Shown here: positions 21,566 to 28,760 of the stretch, in pieces
How the letters are laid out: the number at the start of each line of letters is the position of its first letter
Numbering within the stretch: position 1 is the first letter of the stretch
Origin: a virus
DNA length: 64,000 bases
Virus record (IMG/VR): IMGVR_UViG_3300044701_003269
Coordinates: 110,187-174,186 of that record
Reading direction: 5' to 3' (one strand)
Notes under the pieces: generated by a model
What the model saw: the letters and a program-made list of their open reading frames with translations, nothing else
What the model was told of the DNA's origin: nothing
Database searches by the model: none
Translations under genes and position numbers: made by a program

Positions 21566-22813
21566 ATGACCGACAACATTATGCAAATCCAACTCCGTCC
21601 TCACCAAGAACGTGGCGTTGCTGCTATGCAAAAGCACGCCAAAGGTCAAATCATTGTTCCTACTGGTGGTGGAAAAACGCTGAAGATGATTTACGATGCT
21701 CTGCGCGAGTTGCAGTCTAAAACTCCTCAGACCATTGTTGTTGTTGCTCCTCGCATCTTGCTTGCAGAGCAGCTGTCTTCTGAGTTCCTAGAGTTTATCA
21801 CCAATGCCGAAGTGATGCACGTTCACAGTGGCGAAACTCACCACTTCAGTTCCACTCGTCCTGGTGAAATTCGCAACTGGGTTGAGAGCAATGCCGACAA
21901 TCATCGCCTGATTGTAACCACCTACAACTCCCTGTCGCGTCTTCAAGTGGCAGAGATTGATGTGGATACCATCTACTTTGATGAGGCACATAACTCAGTT
22001 CAGCGTCACTTTTTCCCTGCAACAGAGCACTTTGCTGCTAATGCACGTCGCTGCTATTTCTTCACTGCTACACCCAAGCACAGTCTAGCTGTAGGCAAAG
22101 CAGGTATGAATGATGCTGCAGTCTACGGTCAAGTAATCTGCAAAGTTCCTGCTCCTGAGTTGGTTGAAGGTGGTTACATTGTGCCTCCTAAAGTGGTTGT
22201 CAAGCAACTGGAGATGGTACAGGGCAAGCAGACCAACTTCGACCGCGACGCTGAGAATCTGCTGGAAACGATTGATGACAACAAGGTTGGCAAGATTCTG
22301 ATTTGTGCTAAGGCAACCAAGCAAATCGTCTCTCTGGTGACTGAAACTGATTTCTGCTTCCAGTTGGAATGTCGCGGTTATTCTTGGATGTATATTACTG
22401 CCAAGACTGGTGCAGTTATTGACGGTCAGAAGGTCAACCGTGAGGTATTCTTTGACACCCTAAGTGCCTGGGGCAAGGATAACTCTAAGAAGTTTGTGGT
22501 TCTTCACCACAGCATCCTAGCTGAAGGTATCAACGTCAGCGGTTTGGAAGCAGTGCTTTTCCTCCGCAATATGGACTTCATTGGTATCTCTCAGACCATC
22601 GGACGTTGCATCCGTTTGCACCACGATGATGCCCAAGGTATGCGCGATGGACGTATCGAACCTGGCAACCTCAGTCAGTATAGCAAATCGTTCGGTCTTG
22701 TGTGTATCCCTGTCTACAGCAGGGTTGGTATCACTACCGCCAAAGCTGTGCAGTCGGTTGTTGATACCATCTTTCAGAAGGGAGAACCTGCCATCTCGGT
22801 GGTTCGCAGGTAA
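21566..22813 (+). CDS. SF2 DNA/RNA helicase (DEAH-type)
   Basis: 415 residues. RPHQERG is a Q-like motif, VPTGGGKT (31-38) Walker A, VVAPRILLAEQ motif Ia, DEAH (139-142) motif II, FTATP (166-170) motif III, and QTIGRCIRLH motif VI. ATP-driven translocase of the UvsW/XPB-like class by pattern. Codon choice looks more GC-rich than in neighbours. Met6 (21581) is the alternative start. It opens a cluster with a nuclease, a methyltransferase and a ligase-like enzyme. Confidence 0.9.
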   Translation: MTDNIMQIQLRPHQERGVAAMQKHAKGQIIVPTGGGKTLKMIYDALRELQSKTPQTIVVVAPRILLAEQLSSEFLEFITNAEVMHVHSGETHHFSSTRPGEIRNWVESNADNHRLIVTTYNSLSRLQVAEIDVDTIYFDEAHNSVQRHFFPATEHFAANARRCYFFTATPKHSLAVGKAGMNDAAVYGQVICKVPAPELVEGGYIVPPKVVVKQLEMVQGKQTNFDRDAENLLETIDDNKVGKILICAKATKQIVSLVTETDFCFQLECRGYSWMYITAKTGAVIDGQKVNREVFFDTLSAWGKDNSKKFVVLHHSILAEGINVSGLEAVLFLRNMDFIGISQTIGRCIRLHHDDAQGMRDGRIEPGNLSQYSKSFGLVCIPVYSRVGITTAKAVQSVVDTIFQKGEPAISVVRR

Positions 22814-22823
22814 GTCTCACTGA

Positions 22824-22846
22824 GACCCCAGGCCACCACTGGGGTC
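22824..22846 (+). terminator. Hairpin after the helicase gene
   Basis: GACCCCAG / CTGGGGTC (8 bp), 7-base loop, followed by AAAACCGG and then TTTTT. The missing immediate T-run makes it an imperfect terminator. A second hairpin GACCC-TAT-GGGTC follows at 22879-22891. Confidence 0.55.
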
Positions 22847-22925
22847 AAAACCGGATTTTTCTGCAATTTTACGTCACAGACCCTATGGGTCATCCACCGC
22901 AACCAAATTCACGATTTTTCTCAAA

Positions 22926-23456
22926 GTGAACCCAAAGAACTGGAAAGCTTACTGCCAAACTACATTCAACTCATTGGCAGCAAATGTAGACAACTGGGGA
23001 GACCCTGATTTCTTCCGACCCATCACACGTTTGTTCTACATTGGCGTGTTCGATTGTGGGCAAGTGAATCATCTTGGTCTGATAAGTGAAGAAGCAAAAG
23101 ATAATGCTAAGGAGCGCACACACGACCATTGTTTGTCACCACAATTTATCGGTCGGATGATTATGGATAACCCAGACAAATACCTGTCTGATTATGATGT
23201 ATTTGAGAACCTGTTTTGGTTATCTTGCTCTACGATTACAGTGACCAAGGATGAGAATAGGAGACTAAGTATGCTGACAGAGAATGATGGCACAAACTAC
23301 AAAGTTCACGTTCCAACTAATCTCAAGTATCAGCATCTTGGCATCAAACTATATCAGAAGAATGGTGCAAGATGGGATAATGCTGTAGAATATGATGACA
23401 ACATTATTCCAGCACCTGTAGATTTGTTGGAATATGAGAAGAGGTTTCTAGTATGA
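22926..23456 (+). CDS. Conserved cyanophage hypothetical (176 aa, GTG start)
   Basis: MNPKNWKAYCQTTFNSLAAN..., with HDHCLSPQFIGRMIMDNPDK and the KVHVPTNLKYQHLGIKLYQK segments. The H-D-H-C cluster could bind metal. No family function known to me. It lies 112 bases after the helicase with two hairpins between; ATGA overlap with the next gene. Confidence 0.65.
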   Translation: MNPKNWKAYCQTTFNSLAANVDNWGDPDFFRPITRLFYIGVFDCGQVNHLGLISEEAKDNAKERTHDHCLSPQFIGRMIMDNPDKYLSDYDVFENLFWLSCSTITVTKDENRRLSMLTENDGTNYKVHVPTNLKYQHLGIKLYQKNGARWDNAVEYDDNIIPAPVDLLEYEKRFLV

Positions 23457-23629
23457 AAGAAGGATTTATTGTTGGCAAAGGTAACTATGCAGCCGTGCCC
23501 TATGGTAATCAACTGATGATCATTCACAACGGAGAGCAACTCAAAGTGTGTAGGACCGAAGCATCAGCACGAAAATTTATTGACGACCACAAAAAGGGTA
23601 AATCACAGGCAAAGCTTCCTGTCGATTAA
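23453..23629 (+). CDS. Hypothetical small protein (58 aa)
   Basis: MKEGFIVGKGNYAAVPYGNQ..., beta-rich then a basic helix (EASARKFIDDHKKGKS). The stop TAA is inside repeat copy 6. Function unknown. Confidence 0.6.
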   Translation: MKEGFIVGKGNYAAVPYGNQLMIIHNGEQLKVCRTEASARKFIDDHKKGKSQAKLPVD

Positions 23630-23659
23630 AGTTACTTAGCTCCAAAGCGGACCTATTGC
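23626..23659 (+). promoter_or_regulatory. Recurrent promoter-like repeat, copy 6 (altered -10)
   Basis: TTACTT (23632-23637), 16-bp spacer, then TATTGC where others have TATAGT. The ATG that abuts it is out of frame (six codons, then stop), and the true downstream gene starts 17 bases after the box. Confidence 0.6.
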
Positions 23660-23676
23660 ATGATCACCCAATTTCA

Positions 23677-24282
23677 ATGACTTTCCCACAACAACTCATT
23701 GATGCCGTTAATTATCTTTCTGGCATTGTAACAATCAGTGAGAATCACGAGGATGGTCGTGTGAATAGTATCACAGATGAAGATACTGTAATTGATCTCC
23801 TCATTGAAAAATATGGTGAAGAAAATGTACAAAAACCAGCAGCACGTTGCTGGTGGGATGTAAAATTATTTGGTTATCCTCTCAACATTAAGTCTTCCGA
23901 CTTTGCTAAGGGTGCATCAGACAACTTTTCATCTAAAGCAGCAATTCTTTATGCTTTGACTGATCTTCCCGAGGATAAAGTGATTGTTTCCTCCTGGGGT
24001 AAGTTTCAGGATGCCCTGAAGAATCATGGCGGAAAAGAAAATGACCGCGATTATTATATCATTGCAGTTGATAAGGGGACTCGCGAAGTTTATTTGCAGA
24101 GTCTTAAATCTCTGAACAAGCTAACTCCTAACGGCAACAATCTTCCATTCCAAATCAAGTGGAAAGATAACATTCAACCTGTTCAACGTGACTATGGACA
24201 ATCGTATGAGTTTCTGATAGAATGTTACAAGGAATCAGTACGCCGTAAGATTAACGCACACGATGGTTTTGAACAACTTTGA
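23677..24282 (+). CDS. PD-(D/E)XK-like nuclease, probable type II restriction-enzyme relative
   Basis: 201 residues from ATG 23677 (MTFPQQLIDAVNYL). The core WWDVKLFGYPLNIKSSDF (about residues 59-76) has Asp, then N-I-K in the position of (D/E)-x-K, a pattern I associate with some type II restriction endonucleases; the acidic residue is replaced by Asn. A helix with E/D (DEDTVIDLLIEKYGEEN) precedes it. It overlaps a DNA methyltransferase by 20 bases, which supports a restriction-modification-like pair. Alternative: a helper or degraded nuclease. Confidence 0.55.
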   Translation: MTFPQQLIDAVNYLSGIVTISENHEDGRVNSITDEDTVIDLLIEKYGEENVQKPAARCWWDVKLFGYPLNIKSSDFAKGASDNFSSKAAILYALTDLPEDKVIVSSWGKFQDALKNHGGKENDRDYYIIAVDKGTREVYLQSLKSLNKLTPNGNNLPFQIKWKDNIQPVQRDYGQSYEFLIECYKESVRRKINAHDGFEQL

Positions 24283-25033
24283 TCTGCAATTTGGGGATTG
24301 TTTGGAGTTGATGCAATCAATTCCAGACGAATCTATTGATTTTATTTGTTGCGATCCTCCTTATGGAACTACTAGCATTAAGTGGGATTCTGTTCTCGAT
24401 TTCAACGAGATGTGGGAACAGTATGGTAGAATCATTAAACCGAAAGGTATAATTTGTCTGTTTGGTTCTCAACCTTTCTCTGCACAACTTATCTGCTCAA
24501 AGATTAACTGGTTCAGGTACGAATTAGTATGGAACAAAAACAAATGTGGGTCGCCTGGACTTGCCAAATACAGACCAATGAAGACCCACGAGAATATAAT
24601 GATCTTCTCCAAAGAATCAGGTGGAACTTACAACCCACAGATGGAAAAAGGAGAACCATACTCAAGAACAAGTAAAAATCCTGAGGGTTACGTTGGGAGA
24701 AAAAATGATCACGGTTATGGTATGAAACCTCGCAAATCATTCTCCAATGATGGTACTAGGTATCCAAAGTCAGTTCTCAACATTTCTAGAGATTTCAGTG
24801 CTCAGCAACAAGTTCATCCAACACAAAAACCTGTTCCTCTGATGGAATGGTTGATCAAGACTTATTCTAACGAAGGTGAAACTGTACTTGACAATTGTAT
24901 GGGATCTGGATCAACTGGTGTAGCAGCTGTTAAACTTGGTCGCAAGTTTATTGGAATGGATAGTGATCCTGGATACTTTGAAATTGCTCAAGATAGAATC
25001 ACTCAGATTCCCGTGGATGTTACCTCATTCTAG
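24263..25033 (+). CDS. DNA amino-methyltransferase, beta class
   Basis: 256 residues. DPPY (31-34) comes first and the SAM-binding NCMGSGSTGVAA with KLGRKFIGMD comes at the C-terminus (about 211-234), the motif order of beta-class N6-adenine/N4-cytosine methyltransferases such as CcrM or HindIII. HPTQKPVPLMEWLIKTYS is the typical segment just before motif I. The target site cannot be read. Its ATG lies inside the nuclease gene. Confidence 0.9.
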   Translation: MVLNNFDLQFGDCLELMQSIPDESIDFICCDPPYGTTSIKWDSVLDFNEMWEQYGRIIKPKGIICLFGSQPFSAQLICSKINWFRYELVWNKNKCGSPGLAKYRPMKTHENIMIFSKESGGTYNPQMEKGEPYSRTSKNPEGYVGRKNDHGYGMKPRKSFSNDGTRYPKSVLNISRDFSAQQQVHPTQKPVPLMEWLIKTYSNEGETVLDNCMGSGSTGVAAVKLGRKFIGMDSDPGYFEIAQDRITQIPVDVTSF

Positions 25034-25048
25034 CAAACTTTTATCAAA

Positions 25049-25082
25049 TTAAAGTTACTTAGCTCCAAAGCGGACCTGTAGT
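25049..25082 (+). promoter_or_regulatory. Recurrent promoter-like repeat, copy 7
   Basis: TTACTT (25055-25060), 16-bp spacer, TGTAGT (25077-25082) abutting the ATG. The -10 differs at its second base, so this copy may be weaker. Confidence 0.65.
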
Positions 25083-26006
25083 ATGAAGACCAAACCGATG
25101 CAAAACAAGCACCTAGAGCACCCAGAAGATGAGATTTTGACTGGCAATCTGTCAGTGCTTGATTGGTTCTCTGAGGTAGAATCTACTATCAGTGTGAAGA
25201 TGGATGGTGCCCCAGCTATTGTGTGGGGAACTAATCCTCAGAATGGTAAGTTCTTTGTCTGCACCAAAGCAGCATTTAACAAGAAAAAGATTCGCCTTTG
25301 CTATAACGAAGATGACATCTTCACCCATTTCGGTGGACAACCAAGGGTAACACAGATTCTCATTTTCTGCCTAGATTTCCTGCCTCGCACTCAACAAGTG
25401 ATGCAAGGTGATTGGATTGGTTTTGGTGGTGGGTTGGATACATTTACTCCCAATACGATTACTTACAAGTTCCCTGCGCCAGTTCGCCAGGATATTGTTA
25501 TCGCTCCACATACAATCTACAGCGGTTCCGATGACATTCGTGAGATGACTGCTGCTCCTCTGACTAGCAAACTCATCAGCACTAAGCATTGCTTGTTCGT
25601 GCAGCCTGAAGTCGAACTTAACCCTTTCCGTGAGGATTTGGAGGATGTGTGTAAGTTTGCCAAGCAAATGTCTACTCTGTGTGAGTTTGTGAGCGATAAG
25701 AAAGCATCACAAATCAAAAAAGAGATTAACGCTTGCATCCGTGAGGAAAAGGTCGTGGATGAAAATGAAATTGCAGAAAAATGTGATTGTGACAAGTATC
25801 TCATCTCTTTGTGGAAACTGGTGAAGTCTATCAAGGATGATTTGTTCCTTTTCATTCACGAACTGGATGAGATTGAGTGCTCTATTGGTGATGAGGTAAG
25901 TTTCCACGAAGGTTATGTCATTCGCAACAAGTTTGGTACTTACAAAGTCGTTGACCGTGAAACATTCTCTCACGCAAACTTTACCATCGCCAAGAATTGG
26001 GGGTGA
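25083..26006 (+). CDS. Nucleotidyltransferase (DNA/RNA-ligase-like, KxDG family)
   Basis: 307 residues. SVKMDGAPAIVWG carries K39-x-D-G, the nucleotidyl-lysine motif I of ATP-dependent ligases and capping enzymes. EGYVIRNKFG (about 276-285) is motif IV-like, and YKVVDR motif V-like. I recognise it as a phage ligase-like family of unknown substrate. No OB-fold domain is obvious, so it may be a minimal ligase or an adenylyltransferase. Met6 is an alternative start. Confidence 0.7.
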   Translation: MKTKPMQNKHLEHPEDEILTGNLSVLDWFSEVESTISVKMDGAPAIVWGTNPQNGKFFVCTKAAFNKKKIRLCYNEDDIFTHFGGQPRVTQILIFCLDFLPRTQQVMQGDWIGFGGGLDTFTPNTITYKFPAPVRQDIVIAPHTIYSGSDDIREMTAAPLTSKLISTKHCLFVQPEVELNPFREDLEDVCKFAKQMSTLCEFVSDKKASQIKKEINACIREEKVVDENEIAEKCDCDKYLISLWKLVKSIKDDLFLFIHELDEIECSIGDEVSFHEGYVIRNKFGTYKVVDRETFSHANFTIAKNWG

Positions 26007-26040
26007 TTAAAGTTGCTTAGCTTCAAAGTGGACTTATAGT
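26007..26040 (+). promoter_or_regulatory. Recurrent promoter-like repeat, copy 8 (TTGCTT variant)
   Basis: TTGCTT (26013-26018), 16-bp spacer (AGCTTCAAAGTGGACT), TATAGT (26035-26040) abutting ATG. The TGCTT core makes this copy look like a T4 MotA-box promoter. Confidence 0.7.
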
Positions 26041-26283
26041 ATGACAACCACTGAAATGACCGACACTATTAACGACCTTACAGTAACACGTTCCCTGCGC
26101 CTGCTGCGTGATGGTTTCAAAAGTGATTTTGCGACCTTTGCTTACAATGACGAAAGGATGACAGAACTTATAGCACAACTTGCAAGTGAGTTTGTAGAAT
26201 CAAACATTCCTGTGATTGATGAAGACAACCAGATGGAACTTTCTATGATGCTGTTGGAATCCCTGGAGATTATTGTACGATGA
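26041..26283 (+). CDS. Hypothetical acidic helical protein (80 aa)
   Basis: MTTTEMTDTINDLTVTRSLR..., second Met at codon 6. Helix-rich, acidic C-terminal half (VESNIPVIDEDNQMELS). ATGA overlap downstream. Confidence 0.6.
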   Translation: MTTTEMTDTINDLTVTRSLRLLRDGFKSDFATFAYNDERMTELIAQLASEFVESNIPVIDEDNQMELSMMLLESLEIIVR

Positions 26284-26537
26284 AACTCTTTCAATACGAT
26301 AAAAAAGTTTGGGAAGGTGGTGAAACTTCACGCACTTGGCAGTTTGGTATCTTCAAAAATCATTCATTTCTGTGGGTGAATTATGAGAACCCCAGTTGTC
26401 AAGTTTATCCTTCTGGTGGTCTTCATATCCTACTCTCATTTTTTACCAGTTCTTTATTTGGAGTAGATTTTCAGATTGGTAAATATGATTTGAGTTTTAA
26501 CTTTTTTACTGAATACTTTGAGGGGTGGAATGAATGA
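26280..26537 (+). CDS. Conserved small protein, paralogue of the 7534 gene
   Basis: 85 residues beginning MKLFQYDKKVWEGG; SFLWVNYENPSCQVYPSGG and LFGVDFQIGKYD mirror the 7534 protein. ATGA overlaps at both ends. Function unknown. Confidence 0.65.
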   Translation: MKLFQYDKKVWEGGETSRTWQFGIFKNHSFLWVNYENPSCQVYPSGGLHILLSFFTSSLFGVDFQIGKYDLSFNFFTEYFEGWNE

Positions 26538-26788
26538 CTTACTCTAATCTCTCAAAGATTCGTCCTAAACTTCGTACTGAAGGTCGCATAACTGGAAATT
26601 GGGGAAAACCAAAGGTTTCTGCGGGTTCTACACTCAACGACATCGGTGGTGATGGTAACATAGGAGCAACACAAGACGAATACTTAAATCGTCTGTATTA
26701 TGCTTTTGATAACACTACCGACCCCAAACTTCAACGCTTCATTTACTCTGAAATCCGTAAAATTCACATTCAAAGAGGTACTTGGTAA
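26534..26788 (+). CDS. Hypothetical protein (84 aa)
   Basis: MTYSNLSKIRPKLRTEGRIT..., basic, Gly-rich middle (NDIGGDGNIGATQDEY), helical C-terminus. The stop overlaps the next ATG (TAATG). Confidence 0.6.
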   Translation: MTYSNLSKIRPKLRTEGRITGNWGKPKVSAGSTLNDIGGDGNIGATQDEYLNRLYYAFDNTTDPKLQRFIYSEIRKIHIQRGTW

Positions 26789-27273
26789 TGGCAACTTGGC
26801 GAGCAGATGTATTCGTAAACTCCCGCGTCGGACGTATCACGACTGAGGTTCAAGCTTCGACATTCTCTGGTGCAAAAGAGCAAATCTATGCAAAGCACGG
26901 TGACGTTCAACAAATTGCTAATCTGAGAGAGGTTAGAAATAGTGGCAGTTCTTCAGGTTCTGATTTTGGTAGTATTGGTGGAACTGTAGGACTCATCGGA
27001 TTGGTTGCAGCTGCATGGGCATTTGTATCATTCACTCCCTGGATTTTGATGGGTTTAGGTGGTGCTTTCGGAACTTGGGTTGGTGAGAAAGTAACAGGAC
27101 AAAGCATCGAAGAATATAACGAACGTGATGATGATTTGGGACACTCAAAGGCAGCAATCGTTCTTGCACTTGCACTTATTCTAGGTGGACTTGGTTTCGT
27201 CAAAGGTGATGAAATCAAAAAAGGATTTGATGTCCCTGATGCACCTGCAGAAGTGAAAAGTACGCAGAATTAA
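26788..27273 (+). CDS. Membrane protein with Gly-zipper helices (161 aa)
   Basis: N-terminal soluble domain (WRADVFVNSRVGRITTEVQA), then hydrophobic segments at about 65-100 (GGTVGLIGLVAAAWAFVS, LMGLGGAFGTWVGEKV) and 120-140 (AAIVLALALILGGLGFV). Gly-rich pairs suggest tight helix packing. I start at ATG 26788 rather than the TTG at 26782. The stop lies inside repeat copy 9. Confidence 0.7.
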   Translation: MATWRADVFVNSRVGRITTEVQASTFSGAKEQIYAKHGDVQQIANLREVRNSGSSSGSDFGSIGGTVGLIGLVAAAWAFVSFTPWILMGLGGAFGTWVGEKVTGQSIEEYNERDDDLGHSKAAIVLALALILGGLGFVKGDEIKKGFDVPDAPAEVKSTQN

Positions 27274-27303
27274 AGTTACTTAGCTCCAAAGTGGACCTAT
27301 AGT
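27270..27303 (+). promoter_or_regulatory. Recurrent promoter-like repeat, copy 9
   Basis: TTACTT (27276-27281), 16-bp spacer, TATAGT (27298-27303) abutting ATG; provides the upstream stop codon. Confidence 0.7.
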
Positions 27304-27528
27304 ATGAACATCACTGAAATGCCCGAAGTCTACCACTATCACACCAACTGGAAAGAAGGTAAAGTGAATCAAATGTGGATTCAGCAAGTGAATGACAAGT
27401 TCGTTGCTATTGCATACAACCCCGAAAAGAATGTTTCGATGCCTATGTCGAAACCCCGCACTTCCTACGATGAAACTCTACAATGGGTTCGCAAATGGTG
27501 CGGCACTTTCTGTATCCTTCCTGCCTGA
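27304..27528 (+). CDS. Hypothetical protein (74 aa)
   Basis: MNITEMPEVYHYHTNWKEGK..., Met at codon 6. Beta-rich (NQMWIQQVNDKFVAIAYN), Cys pair at the end (WCGTFC). Function unknown. Confidence 0.6.
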   Translation: MNITEMPEVYHYHTNWKEGKVNQMWIQQVNDKFVAIAYNPEKNVSMPMSKPRTSYDETLQWVRKWCGTFCILPA

Positions 27529-27534
27529 TTGATG

Positions 27535-27693
27535 ATGACTAACATAACCGAACTTGAGGATTTTTTGCGCGAAAAGTGTATGGAAAGTCCTGCACTTCTT
27601 GCTGTAGTGATTGGTGAATACATTAAGAGTTTGAATAAATCTCAAATCACTCAGCTTGAGGACTTCCTTATCGACAACTTCGGTGACAATTAA
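27535..27693 (+). CDS. Hypothetical helical protein (52 aa)
   Basis: MTNITELEDFLREKCMESPA..., two similar halves (ITELEDFL and ITQLEDFL), suggesting an internal repeat. ATGATG start; the second ATG is used here. The stop lies inside repeat copy 10. Confidence 0.55.
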   Translation: MTNITELEDFLREKCMESPALLAVVIGEYIKSLNKSQITQLEDFLIDNFGDN

Positions 27694-27723
27694 AGTTACT
27701 TAGCTCTAAAGTGGACCTATAGT
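27690..27723 (+). promoter_or_regulatory. Recurrent promoter-like repeat, copy 10
   Basis: TTACTT (27696-27701), 16-bp spacer (AGCTCTAAAGTGGACC), TATAGT (27718-27723) abutting ATG. Here no second in-frame ATG follows until codon 14. Confidence 0.7.
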
Positions 27724-27906
27724 ATGACAAACACCAATCCCTACGTTCAAAACCTCATCGAAATGGGTTACGATGAGAAAGACTGCCAAATGGTTGCTGA
27801 TGCTGGGCGTCAGAAAGTTACCTACCCTCGTACCATTCACGGTCGCACTTTTGCTACTGAAACTGAGTACAAAGAAGCACTCGCAGACTTCATCAACGGT
27901 CTGTGA
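27724..27906 (+). CDS. Hypothetical small protein (60 aa)
   Basis: MTNTNPYVQNLIEMGYDEKD..., the LIEMGYDEKDCQMVADAG stretch resembles a UBA/CUE-like helix turn but is probably chance similarity. Monocistronic between two repeat copies. Function unknown. Confidence 0.55.
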   Translation: MTNTNPYVQNLIEMGYDEKDCQMVADAGRQKVTYPRTIHGRTFATETEYKEALADFINGL

Positions 27907-27907
27907 A

Positions 27908-27941
27908 TTAAAGTTACTTAGCTCCAAAGCGGACCTATAGT
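27908..27941 (+). promoter_or_regulatory. Recurrent promoter-like repeat, copy 11
   Basis: TTACTT (27914-27919), 16-bp spacer (AGCTCCAAAGCGGACC), TATAGT (27936-27941) abutting ATG. Confidence 0.7.
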
Positions 27942-28109
27942 ATGACTAACACTTTCACCGTCCGTTTCGAGTCTCCTTCACTCAACTCTCCCGAGTATAT
28001 TGGACCTTTCTACTCTGAAGATGATGCACAAGATTATGCTGATGACCGCAACAGTTCGTTAGCATTATCGGGTATTCCTTCCTCTGTTGCTTGTTACTCT
28101 GTTGTTTGA
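27942..28109 (+). CDS. Hypothetical small protein (55 aa)
   Basis: MTNTFTVRFESPSLNSPEYI..., looks like a short beta protein with an acidic loop (SEDDAQDYADDRN). The only Met is the one abutting the repeat. Function unknown. Confidence 0.5.
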   Translation: MTNTFTVRFESPSLNSPEYIGPFYSEDDAQDYADDRNSSLALSGIPSSVACYSVV

Positions 28110-28115
28110 TTGATT

Positions 28116-28280
28116 ATGACACAAACCACTCTCACTTTTGAGGAGATTGATGCTCTTCTGGTACTCATTGAACATCACACAAAAGAAAGTTGGCATGAAA
28201 TGGTTGAGATTACTGGTTACGATGTAGGCATCTGCAGAGATCTTTATGACAAACTCACTGAAATGCAGGATGAAGTCTGA
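28116..28280 (+). CDS. Hypothetical helical protein (54 aa)
   Basis: MTQTTLTFEEIDALLVLIEH..., all-alpha, amphipathic, with ICRDLYDKLTEM. ATGA-type junction with the next gene. Function unknown. Confidence 0.55.
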   Translation: MTQTTLTFEEIDALLVLIEHHTKESWHEMVEITGYDVGICRDLYDKLTEMQDEV

Positions 28281-28414
28281 TGAGAATTGCTTTTCTGATT
28301 GCAACTTTAGCACTGGGACTTCGCCTTGGTTTGAGTGCTCATGCTACAGTGAATGAGTATCAAGAACAGCAAGCAGATCGCTTCTGTCAGATAGATCCAA
28401 GCTACTGCAATTAA
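28280..28414 (+). CDS. Exported micro-protein with signal peptide (44 aa)
   Basis: MRIAFLIATLALGLRLGLSA then H-A is a short signal peptide with an A-x-A-like site; the mature part is about 22 residues with two Cys (RFCQIDPSYCN) that could form a disulfide. A similar design is seen at 30586. The stop lies in repeat copy 12. Confidence 0.55.
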   Translation: MRIAFLIATLALGLRLGLSAHATVNEYQEQQADRFCQIDPSYCN

Positions 28415-28434
28415 AGTTACTTAGGACTCACATT
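28411..28434 (+). promoter_or_regulatory. Recurrent promoter-like repeat, copy 12 (internally deleted)
   Basis: TTAAAGTTACTTAG is intact, but the spacer and -10 are replaced by GACTCACATT before the ATG: about 10 bases are missing and TATAGT is lost. Probably a non-functional remnant. Confidence 0.6.
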
Positions 28435-28611
28435 ATGACTAACAATGCTTTCATTCTCAACGACACTGCAAAGAATGATGCTGCAGTGCAACTTGCAATG
28501 GCAAATTATGTCAAACAGTTGGAGCGTGAAGAAGCACGTAGGCAAGCAATTCTCTCTGGGAAGTATATTCCTTGCCCCGAAACTGTTTGGAACATCTCTG
28601 ACCGCGATTGA
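28435..28611 (+). CDS. Hypothetical helical protein (58 aa)
   Basis: MTNNAFILNDTAKNDAAVQL..., one long basic helix (YVKQLEREEARRQAIL), ending PCPETVWNISDRD. TGATG junction downstream. Function unknown. Confidence 0.5.
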   Translation: MTNNAFILNDTAKNDAAVQLAMANYVKQLEREEARRQAILSGKYIPCPETVWNISDRD

Positions 28612-28760
28612 TGGCAAGGAGACTAACACTTAGGAATCCATCGAAAGTGAAAACGATTGCACTTGTCTTCATCGTTGCAATGATACTCTCACCAGGAGTT
28701 CGCAACACAACATCCAACACACTACACACATTAGCAGACATTATTTCGACCAATGATTGA
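28611..28760 (+). CDS. Membrane-anchored micro-protein (49 aa)
   Basis: Basic N-terminus (ARRLTLRNPSKVK) and one hydrophobic stretch (TIALVFIVAMILSPG), like a signal anchor. Overlaps the next gene by 8 bases. Function unknown. Confidence 0.5.
   Translation: MARRLTLRNPSKVKTIALVFIVAMILSPGVRNTTSNTLHTLADIISTND

Noticed and set aside
27724-27906. UBA/CUE ubiquitin-binding-like domain in the 60-aa protein
   Set aside because: Only an MGY-containing helix is similar; there is no ubiquitin system in the expected host and the match is too short.
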